Made by a program: the position numbers and the translations under genes. The notes under the pieces are model-generated. The model had not been told where the DNA came from. It searched no databases and worked only from the letters and a program-made list of their open reading frames with translations. Below are positions 1-5,856 of a stretch of DNA of 6,021 nucleotides, one piece after another; position 1 is the first letter of the stretch, and each line of letters opens with the position of its first letter. This stretch comes from Holosporaceae bacterium (lineage in GTDB: Bacteria; Pseudomonadota; Alphaproteobacteria; UBA3830): positions 1 to 6,021 of the forward strand of contig JAIRMS010000013.1 in the NCBI GenBank assembly GCA_031258475.1, given 5' to 3'.

Positions 1-84
1 GATCAAAATGACGAGGACTCTTCATTCAAAATATGGGATGAAAAGAAGGATTCATCCTCAATCGGCGTATCTTCAGATACTTAA
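1..84 (+). CDS. Possible C-terminal tail of an unidentified plus-strand gene (partial)
   Basis: Reading from base 1 in frame 1, 27 sense codons run from the window edge to a TAA at 82-84. The peptide is hydrophilic, rich in Asp, Glu, Ser and Lys (it begins DQNDEDSSFKIWDEKK), like a flexible protein tail. A gene ending here would converge on ftsY, with the hairpin-rich spacer between them as terminator. The support is weak: 27 open codons can occur by chance, and frame 2 is also open from base 2 to a TGA at 110-112, giving a more basic peptide with two AGG arginine codons. I recognise no family in either, and only sequence to the left can decide. Confidence 0.3.
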   Translation, partial: DQNDEDSSFKIWDEKKDSSSIGVSSDT

Positions 85-318
85 CACACTTCTGGCTTTA
101 GACAGTAGTAATTGATTGAAATCCAATATATAGTTAACTCGCTTTATATTTTGCGGCTTTTTATACATTCAAAGCCTGAATATTCAGTGTTTTTATGTGG
201 CAAATGCCAAGCGAGTTGGCTATATGTATTTTTGATGCAATTTGGGGAATGTGGAAAATTTTAAGAAAGTTGTATGAATTTCAAGATGGAAAGACGAGAA
301 ATAGTGAAAGCGTCGTTT
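85..318. other. AT-rich intergenic spacer with several short inverted repeats, no gene seen
   Basis: No convincing gene is seen here; a plus-strand open frame from 195 runs antisense into the 3' end of ftsY and has an implausible Trp/Arg-rich composition. The spacer holds a 9-bp inverted repeat, AACTCGCTT (136-144) against AAGCGAGTT (209-217), with a 64-bp loop. Inside or near it are GGCTTT (155-160) against AAAGCC (171-176), the perfect palindrome CTGAATATTCAG (176-187), TGGCA-AA-TGCCA (198-209), GCCAA-GCGAG-TTGGC (206-220) and the palindrome AGTTAACT (132-139). The overlapping hairpins around 198-220 are mutually exclusive. A convergent terminator zone between ftsY and a plus-strand gene is the simplest reading. 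No tRNA-like fold was found. Confidence 0.5.
155..194 (+). terminator. Candidate intrinsic terminator for a plus-strand transcript
   Basis: On the plus strand a 6-bp stem GGCTTT/AAAGCC (155-160, 171-176, 10-nt loop) is followed by the 12-bp palindrome CTGAATATTCAG (176-187) and then TGTTTTT (188-194). Hairpin plus T-run suits a factor-independent terminator for a transcript coming from the left edge. The stems are short and AT-rich, so the call is tentative. On the minus strand no hairpin followed by a good T-run is seen after the ftsY stop. Confidence 0.3.
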
Positions 319-1221
319 TCAGATTCCGAGTATGGCTCTGGAGTATTCTTTCGCGTCGAAAGGTTTTAGATCGTCGAGTTGCTCCCCGATTCCGATTGCT
401 AAAATTGGAAGTTTATATTTTCGACTGAGAGAGATCAGCGCGCCTCCCTTTGCGGTTCCGTCGAGTTTGGTAATTATAATTTCGTCGATTCCGATTTTAC
501 TGAGAAAAATATCCACCTGCCCATGGGCGGCCTGTCCCGTCGTGCCGTCCAATATGAGGATGATTTTATGCGGCGCGGATTCGTCCAGTTTTTTCATCAC
601 TCGTTTTACTTTTTCCAGTTCATCGAGTAGATCTCCGCGGTTTTGCATACGGCCGGCCGTATCTATTAGCACAACATCGTTGCCGTTTGTGCGCGCCTGT
701 TTTATGGAATCGTAGACGAGTCCGGCAACGTCGGCTCCATCTTTTCCAACGTGAATGTCCAGTCCAATTTTTTCAGCCCAGTATTTCAATTGCTCGACGG
801 CTGCTGCCCGAAATGTGTCCGCGGCCACCAGGAGAGGCCTGTGCCCGGAAATTTTCAAGATATTGGCCAGTTTTGCGACGGTGGTTGTCTTGCCGTTTCC
901 GTTTACGCCGATTACCAATATAATTTCCGGACTGTGCGAAAAATTGCGGCTGAAAAAATCACTCTCGTGGGGTTTTAGCAGCGCATAAATTTCGTCCGCT
1001 ATGAATTGTTTTACCTCCAATTCCGTGGTTTCCTTTGAAAATTTTCGGTCTGAAATTTTCTTCGCCAGCTCTGCGGCAGTTTCAACACCAACGTCGGCCA
1101 TGATAAGGGTGTCCTCGATCTCCTGAACAAAATCCTCGTCCATCTTCTTTCCGGAGATGGAAATGGAAATTTTTTCGGATGTTTTTTTTAGCGCTTCTTT
1201 AATTTTGTCGAAAAATCCCAT
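319..1221 (-). CDS. ftsY: Signal recognition particle receptor FtsY (SRP-type GTPase)
   Basis: FtsY is the membrane-associated receptor that docks SRP-ribosome complexes at the Sec translocon; its GTPase domain pairs with that of Ffh. The 300-residue protein shows the short amphipathic N-terminus (GFFDKIKEALKK), the helical N domain (to about residue 90) and the full G domain: P-loop GVNGNGKTTT (105-114), DTFRAAAVEQL (135-145), DTAGR (187-191), TKLDGTAKGG (251-260) and the closing GIGEQLDDLKPF (277-288). The long acidic A domain of E. coli FtsY is absent; short forms are common in other bacteria, including alphaproteobacteria. The ATG at 1221 is chosen because the protein then opens with the conserved MGFFDK; the longer frame to 1251 would need TTG and would run into mtaB. 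It starts 4 bp after the mtaB stop with only a weak purine-rich site (GAGAA) in front, so it is probably translated by coupling. It ends with TGA and looks intact. Confidence 0.96.
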   Translation of the reverse strand: MGFFDKIKEALKKTSEKISISISGKKMDEDFVQEIEDTLIMADVGVETAAELAKKISDRKFSKETTELEVKQFIADEIYALLKPHESDFFSRNFSHSPEIILVIGVNGNGKTTTVAKLANILKISGHRPLLVAADTFRAAAVEQLKYWAEKIGLDIHVGKDGADVAGLVYDSIKQARTNGNDVVLIDTAGRMQNRGDLLDELEKVKRVMKKLDESAPHKIILILDGTTGQAAHGQVDIFLSKIGIDEIIITKLDGTAKGGALISLSRKYKLPILAIGIGEQLDDLKPFDAKEYSRAILGI

Positions 1222-1225
1222 GGAA

Positions 1226-2440
1226 TTATCTTTTCTCAAGCGGTCGTCCAATTATAACGTTTTTGTGAACTGAGTCGCAATGAAACAGATATTCTTTTCC
1301 GGTGACAAGTTTGGTGGATGATTTAACCTGCAGAAAAGAGTTTGTTTTCGCATTTTCCGAATCCTCGGCCAAAATAATCACATCTTTTCCAAGATATTCC
1401 GTCAGCTTTTTTGTTAGAATGTCATTCGCCAGTTTTCTCAGCTCTTTCGCGCGATTTGTTATAACTTTTTTCTCGATCTGCGGCATCAGAGAAGCTGGAG
1501 TTCCGGGTCTCTTTGAGAATGGAAATATGTGCAGAAGAGATAGATTCGCCTCGGTAAGAAGTTTTTTCGTGCCGAGAAACATCTCGTCGGTTTCCGTTGG
1601 AAATCCAACAATTATATCTGCGCCGAAAATGACGTCTGGACGAGCGTGCAGAATTTTTTCATTAATTTCAATGACTTGATTCCGGGTATGTCGGCGTGCC
1701 ATGCGCTTCAAAATCATATCGTCACCGGATTGTACGCTCTCATGGATATGAGGTAGCAATTTTTCTTCGGATTTGATCGTTTCTATTAGATCATCGTCTA
1801 TGTCCGCCGGATCCAGCGACGACAGCCCAAGTCGCGTTAATTCGGGAACGTTTTTCAGAAGATATCTTATAATAAATGGCAGATTTCGTTTTGGTTCCAT
1901 ATCTCGTCCATAGGAAGAGATGTTAACTCCGGTCAGAATTATTTCTTTATATCCCTTATTAATGAGCGCTTTTGCCCGGTTCAGGATGTCGTCTTCGCAA
2001 AAACTTACGTTATTTCCGCGGGTCAGCCTGACTATGCAATAGGTGCATTTTTGATCGCATCCGTTTTGAATCTGCAAAAATCCACGCACTTTGGGATGGC
2101 CCAAATTGAAAACTGCCGGTTTATCAGTCGCGTATTTAAGGTACTCTGATTTGGATAGTTTGGTCCTGTTGGAAATAATTCCAACGACTCCGTCCATCTT
2201 TATGTAGCGTTCGGGATGAAGTTCGGACGCGCATCCGGTGAGGATAATTTTAATATCCGGATTTTGGCAATGCAATTTCCGAATGGTTTGGCGAAGTTTT
2301 CTCTCGGCCTCCGCCGTAACGGCGCAGGTATTTATCAGCGTAAAATCGACAATGCCAAGCTCCTCTGCGAAACCCTTGATTATATCGGATTCGCAGGCGT
2401 TTAATCGACACCCAAAACTGATTATGTTATTTGCATCCAT
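1226..2440 (-). CDS. mtaB: tRNA t6A37 C2-methylthiotransferase MtaB (radical SAM)
   Basis: MtaB adds a methylthio group to N6-threonylcarbamoyladenosine at position 37 of tRNAs reading ANN codons, giving ms2t6A. In the 404-residue protein the N-terminal MTTase domain carries the three Cys that bind the auxiliary 4Fe-4S cluster (FGCRLN Cys11, NTCAVT Cys39, TGCAS Cys70). The radical SAM CX3CX2C motif CDQKCTYC follows (Cys128, 132, 135), and a degenerate TRAM-like region occupies roughly the last 60 residues. NTCAVTAEAERK, LTGVNISSYG and GDDMILKRMARRH place it with MtaB rather than MiaB or RimO. After the cluster motif the usual Pro-Tyr-type residues read Arg-Leu (CIVRLTRG), a small divergence. 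The ATG at 2440 is chosen for the site GGAGGAGA 10 nt upstream and the MDANNIISFGCRLN start; a GTG at 2476 would add 12 residues without such a site. It overlaps the transporter gene by 19 bp and precedes ftsY by 4 bp, the pairing typical of alphaproteobacteria. Confidence 0.93.
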   Translation of the reverse strand: MDANNIISFGCRLNACESDIIKGFAEELGIVDFTLINTCAVTAEAERKLRQTIRKLHCQNPDIKIILTGCASELHPERYIKMDGVVGIISNRTKLSKSEYLKYATDKPAVFNLGHPKVRGFLQIQNGCDQKCTYCIVRLTRGNNVSFCEDDILNRAKALINKGYKEIILTGVNISSYGRDMEPKRNLPFIIRYLLKNVPELTRLGLSSLDPADIDDDLIETIKSEEKLLPHIHESVQSGDDMILKRMARRHTRNQVIEINEKILHARPDVIFGADIIVGFPTETDEMFLGTKKLLTEANLSLLHIFPFSKRPGTPASLMPQIEKKVITNRAKELRKLANDILTKKLTEYLGKDVIILAEDSENAKTNSFLQVKSSTKLVTGKEYLFHCDSVHKNVIIGRPLEKR

Positions 2441-3687
2441 CGGCAGCAGCTCTCCTCCAGCGGACGATACTTGCACAGAAATATCCGCAATATCATTAGA
2501 ATAATCACGTATGCCGATGGAATCAGCGTAAAATACGAACTCCAGCCAATTTTATCGACAAGCGCTCCTGAAACGCCCATGAAAAACATTCCGCCTAGGT
2601 CGTGCAAAGCCCACAGAAATGCGTATAGCGATCCCGTTTTGCAGATGGTATAGAGAAAAGAGAGAAATGCGGTAGTAACGCATCCTCCTGTAAAAGCTTC
2701 GCAAAAGGTAATAAACCATAGAGACCACGAAATTGCTCCGATTTTCACGAGCAGCATATAGGAAGAAAAGGAAATTGCATGTAGCAGGCCAAAATAAATC
2801 ATTGCATTGAGAATTCCCATTTTTTTTATGCAGTATCCGCTGATCAGCCCTCCGATAATTACGGATATTGATCCCCAAAACTGAACAGTATTGGCTATTT
2901 CAACTTTTGAAAATCCAATTTCTATAAGAAAAAGTCTCGTCATTTTCTGCATCATAAAATCTGCGCTTTTGTAAAGCGTTAGTACGCATAGGATGCACAG
3001 CCCTTCTTTCCTATTTATTAATTTCTTCAATTGTGTAGCCAGACTTTTTCTGAATGAATCCGCCAGGAACAATATTATGCTTTTATCGTTTGGAGAATGG
3101 GCGTTTTCCTCCGGAGATTCCATGAAAAGTACCGCTATCATAAGTAAACATATGGAAAAAGCGGAAAATAGGTAGGCCGTTTTCCAGCTGAAGAAGTAGG
3201 CCAGATGCAAAGTCGACACTTTTATTAAAATCATACCAATTCTGTGGCCGAAACTTACCACGCTTGCCAGATATCCCAGCTGATTTTTTGTCGTGCCATC
3301 GATTTGATAGGGATAGAGAACAACGCCTTTGCAACCATCTCCCAGGGCGGTTAGCGAAGCGAAAAGGATTAATTTCGGCAGGCTAGAACCCGGATCAGAA
3401 TAGGCCATCCCGATTACTCCGATCATAAGTACCAGATGGCTTGCGATAATCCAGCTACGATTTCTGCCGATTCTTTTGGTTAAATAGGGGATATCATAGT
3501 TTTCTATGAAAACTCCCCATATAAATTTAAACGTAAAAGGCCAATGAAAAAGAGAGAACATTCCTATGGCTGCATTGGAAAGTCCCGCGTCCTTTAACCA
3601 AAAATCCAATATTACCAGAGTGAGCGGAAACGACAATCCATAGGAAAACCCAATGCAAAATTTCGGAACGTATTGTTTTATCAACAC
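2422..3687 (-). CDS. AmpG-like MFS transporter (PAT/AmpG-Acatn family)
   Basis: This 421-residue inner-membrane protein has about 12 hydrophobic segments (roughly 10-30, 39-60, 78-97, 102-125, 137-157, 163-188, 229-247, 262-286, 290-312, 316-345, 350-376 and 384-405) and a charged central loop near 190-228. The start resembles AmpG, the permease that imports anhydro-muropeptides for wall recycling: GFSYGLSFPLTL, then GMFSLFHWPFTFKFIWG, and the loop KRIGRNRSWI after segment 2. In segment 4, where AmpG relatives have a QD-type motif, this protein reads GDGCKGVVLYPYQID. The substrate could therefore be a muropeptide or another small molecule; obligate intracellular relatives carry several divergent AmpG-like copies. 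The start is probably GTG at 3687 (TTG at 3684 is the alternative); an in-frame stop lies 15 nt upstream and the next Met is residue 43. The ribosome site is weak (GAAGTGA). It begins 15 bp after nrdD and its TAA lies inside mtaB. Confidence 0.85.
   Translation of the reverse strand: MLIKQYVPKFCIGFSYGLSFPLTLVILDFWLKDAGLSNAAIGMFSLFHWPFTFKFIWGVFIENYDIPYLTKRIGRNRSWIIASHLVLMIGVIGMAYSDPGSSLPKLILFASLTALGDGCKGVVLYPYQIDGTTKNQLGYLASVVSFGHRIGMILIKVSTLHLAYFFSWKTAYLFSAFSICLLMIAVLFMESPEENAHSPNDKSIILFLADSFRKSLATQLKKLINRKEGLCILCVLTLYKSADFMMQKMTRLFLIEIGFSKVEIANTVQFWGSISVIIGGLISGYCIKKMGILNAMIYFGLLHAISFSSYMLLVKIGAISWSLWFITFCEAFTGGCVTTAFLSFLYTICKTGSLYAFLWALHDLGGMFFMGVSGALVDKIGWSSYFTLIPSAYVIILMILRIFLCKYRPLEESCCRWMQIT
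2451..2458 (-). promoter_or_regulatory. Ribosome binding site of mtaB
   Basis: GGAGGAGA on the minus strand lies 10 nt in front of the ATG at 2440, inside the last codons of the transporter gene. It decides the mtaB start in favour of 2440 over the GTG at 2476 and shows that mtaB can be initiated independently despite the overlap. Confidence 0.7.
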
Positions 3688-3702
3688 AATTTCATCACTT
3701 CA

Positions 3703-5751
3703 TTAAGACTTCTGCTGGATAAAAATCTCTCGTTTTTTCCTTTCAATTATTTCTGCATCGCATTTTGGACAGAATCTATGTTCCCCCGCCAGGTATCCGT
3801 GCTTCGGACAAATGGAAAAGGTCGGGGTAACAGTAAAGTACGGTAGACTGAAATTCTCAACGACTTTTTTTACTAATTTTCCACAAATTTTTGCGTCTGA
3901 TATCGCTTCGTTCATATACAAATGCAGCACCGTACCGCCGGTGTATTTTTTCTGTAGATCGTCCTGGGCTCGAAGCGCCTCAAACGCATCCGCCGTGAAA
4001 TTAACCGGCAATTGGCTCGAGTTGGTATAATAGGGCATTTCCGGAGTTCCTGCCTGCAATATATCAGGAAAGCGTTTTTTATCTTCTTTTGCGAAACGAT
4101 ACGTGGTTCCCTCCGCCGGAGTCGCTTCGAGGTTATACATGTTTCCGGTTTCAGCTTGGAATTGCAGAAGAATTTCCCGAATTTTATCCAAAAAGCGAAT
4201 GGCAAAGTTATGACCGTATTCCGAGGTAATGTCATGCTGATCGTTCGTGAAATTACGAATCATTTCATTGATGCCATTTACGCCGATGGTGGAAAAATGG
4301 TTGCGCAGAGTTCCGAGATATCTCTTTGTAAATGGAAATAGTCCCATGTCCATGTACATCTGGACGACTTTTCTCTTAATTTCAAGGCTCATCTTTGCGA
4401 AATTCATCAGTTCGGTCATTCGATTAAGAAGGGCTTCTTCATTTCCCTTATATACATACCCCAGACGGGCGCAGTTGATCGTGATAACGCCAATGGATCC
4501 AGTTTGTTCAGCAGAACCGAACAAACTGTTGCCGCGCTTCAAAAGTTCTCTTAAATCTAGCTGAAGCCTGCAACACATCGAACGTACCATCGCCGGTTTC
4601 AGTTCGGAATTTACAAAATTCTGAAAATAGGGAAGCCCATATTTCGCGGTCATCTCAAACAGAAGGGCCGCATTTTCGCTTTCCCAGGGAAAGTCATTTG
4701 TGATGTTATAGGTCGGAATAGGGAACGTGAACGCCCGCCCTTTGGAGTCGCCTTCGATCATGACCTCTATGTAGGCGCGATTTATCAGGTTCATTTCTTC
4801 CTGCAGATCCCCGTAGGTAAAATCTGCTTCTTTACCTCCGATCAGAGGAATTTTATCTTTCAAGTCCTCCGGGCATACCCAATCGAAGGTCAGGTTTGTG
4901 AATGGAGTCTGGTTGCCCCATCTGGAAGGAATATTTAGGTTATAAATCAATTCCTGTATACCCTGTTTAACTTCGTTAAAAGAAAGTTTATCAACTCTTA
5001 CAAACGGTGCGAGGTATGTATCGAACGAGCTAAACGCCTGTGCTCCAGCCCACTCGTTCTGAAGAGTTCCAAGAAAATTTACTATCTGTCCAAGAGCGCT
5101 CGAAAGATGCTTGGGAGGGCGGGATTCAGCTTTTCCGTGAACTCCGTTAAATCCTTCATCCAGCAGCATACGCAGCGACCACCCTGCGCAATATCCGGAC
5201 AGCATATCAAGATCGTGAATGTGAAAATCTCCATTTCGATGCGCCATGGCGACCGATTCTGGATAAACTTTGTTGAGCCAGTAGTTGGCTATCATTTTCC
5301 CAGATATGTTGAGAATCATTCCGCCCAGAGAATATCCCTGGTTAGCGTTGGCCTGTACTCTCCAATCTAAACGATCGAGATATTCGTTAATGGATAGAAC
5401 AACATCCACAAGATTCTTTTTATCGCGCCTAATTTCTCCGTGTTTTTCACGATAAATGATATAGGCTCTCGCCGTTTTAAAATAATTTTCGTTAATTAAA
5501 ACCTGTTCGACGATATCCTGAATTTGCTCGATATCAGGAGTGTCTTGATTTCCTCTATGCTTCAGAACTTTTAGCACTTTAAAGGTGATATGCCTTGCAT
5601 CGGCCTCGGTAAATTCACCGGTTTCCTGCCCGGCTCTTTTTACTGCATTTACAATCTTTTCCGAATTAAAATCTACCTTTGCGCCATTTCTTTTTAGGAT
5701 ATACAACGGCTCATTAGACTTGGAATTAACTCCCCCCTTGGAAACTGGCAT
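3703..5751 (-). CDS. nrdD: Anaerobic ribonucleoside-triphosphate reductase NrdD, lacking the C-terminal glycyl-radical segment
   Basis: Class III reductase catalytic subunit, which converts NTPs to dNTPs without oxygen using a glycyl radical installed by the radical SAM activase NrdG. The 682-residue protein starts with an ATP cone (about 15-105: LYILKRNGAKVDF ... ARAYIIYREKHGEI). The core has NANQGYSLGG (135-144), HRNGDFHIHD (171-180), CAGWSLR (188-194), GQIVNFLGTLQNEWAGAQAF (221-240), SRWGNQTPFTN (276-286) and FTFPIPTYNIT (341-351). SMCCRLQLDLREL (391-403) holds the catalytic Cys (393 or 394), and YTNSSQLPV (575-583) follows. The C-terminus begins the zinc site with Cys648, Cys661 and Cys664, but the stop comes 18 residues after Cys664, so the R-x-x-G-Y radical motif that follows it in the family is missing. 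No nrdG is in the window. The ATG at 5751 is supported by GGAGGA 4 nt upstream. The intact frame argues against long-standing decay, but activity of this chain alone is doubtful. Confidence 0.93.
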   Translation of the reverse strand: MPVSKGGVNSKSNEPLYILKRNGAKVDFNSEKIVNAVKRAGQETGEFTEADARHITFKVLKVLKHRGNQDTPDIEQIQDIVEQVLINENYFKTARAYIIYREKHGEIRRDKKNLVDVVLSINEYLDRLDWRVQANANQGYSLGGMILNISGKMIANYWLNKVYPESVAMAHRNGDFHIHDLDMLSGYCAGWSLRMLLDEGFNGVHGKAESRPPKHLSSALGQIVNFLGTLQNEWAGAQAFSSFDTYLAPFVRVDKLSFNEVKQGIQELIYNLNIPSRWGNQTPFTNLTFDWVCPEDLKDKIPLIGGKEADFTYGDLQEEMNLINRAYIEVMIEGDSKGRAFTFPIPTYNITNDFPWESENAALLFEMTAKYGLPYFQNFVNSELKPAMVRSMCCRLQLDLRELLKRGNSLFGSAEQTGSIGVITINCARLGYVYKGNEEALLNRMTELMNFAKMSLEIKRKVVQMYMDMGLFPFTKRYLGTLRNHFSTIGVNGINEMIRNFTNDQHDITSEYGHNFAIRFLDKIREILLQFQAETGNMYNLEATPAEGTTYRFAKEDKKRFPDILQAGTPEMPYYTNSSQLPVNFTADAFEALRAQDDLQKKYTGGTVLHLYMNEAISDAKICGKLVKKVVENFSLPYFTVTPTFSICPKHGYLAGEHRFCPKCDAEIIERKKREIFIQQKS

Positions 5752-5755
5752 CTAT

Positions 5756-5761
5756 TCCTCC
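5756..5761 (-). promoter_or_regulatory. Ribosome binding site of nrdD
   Basis: GGAGGA on the minus strand, 4 nt before the ATG at 5751. It is a near-perfect Shine-Dalgarno sequence, the strongest in the gene cluster, and it fixes the nrdD start. Confidence 0.75.
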
Positions 5762-5827
5762 ATTTTAAAAAAACACCGACAACGCAGCAGCGAACGCTTT
5801 CAAAAGCCAGCAACGCCTGATGGTGGA

Positions 5828-5856
5828 AGTTTATATCATATCGAACATTATGTCAC
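5828..5856 (-). promoter_or_regulatory. Candidate sigma70-type promoter for the nrdD operon
   Basis: On the minus strand GTGACA (5856-5851, five of six matches to the -35 consensus) is followed after 17 bp by TAAACT (5833-5828, four of six matches to -10); an overlapping TATAAA sits at a shorter 15-bp spacing. The start point would fall near 5821, leaving a leader of about 70 nt that holds a small hairpin, GCTTT-TG-AAAGC. No convincing NrdR box was seen. Matches this short arise by chance in AT-rich DNA. Confidence 0.35.

Noticed and set aside
1..25. Minus-strand ATG at 25 running off the left edge (MKSPRHFD)
   Set aside because: Only eight codons and no ribosome site in front; it cannot be supported.
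36..80. Hairpins GGATGAA/TTCATCC (36-42, 51-57) and GTATC-TTCA-GATAC (67-80)
   Set aside because: They are short, lie within the possible gene tail and lack a T-run; they are likely chance in AT-rich sequence.
195..428. Plus-strand frame of 77 codons downstream of and antisense to ftsY
   Set aside because: More than half overlaps the well-supported ftsY 3' end, the composition is rich in Trp and Arg, it has no ribosome site, and no family is recognisable.
1222..1251. Longer ftsY start at 1251
   Set aside because: The codon there is TTG and has no ribosome site; the family's conserved start MGFFDK fits the ATG at 1221.
2441..2476. Longer mtaB start at 2476
   Set aside because: It would use GTG without a ribosome site, while GGAGGAGA precedes the ATG at 2440.
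2552..2878. Minus-strand frame of 108 codons inside the transporter gene
   Set aside because: It is an alternate-frame shadow of a convincing membrane-protein frame; the peptide is Arg-rich and resembles nothing.
3690..3740. Possible frameshift at the A-run near the nrdD end that would restore the glycyl-radical tail
   Set aside because: One shifted frame gives FYPAEVLMK then stop, only faintly like the family's P-C-E-V-Y; no R-x-x-G-Y follows in either shifted frame before the next gene, so a simple frameshift does not recover the domain.
5821..5850. tRNA-like T-loop (TGTTCGATATGA) upstream of nrdD on the minus strand
   Set aside because: No matching T-stem, anticodon stem or acceptor stem can be built around it.
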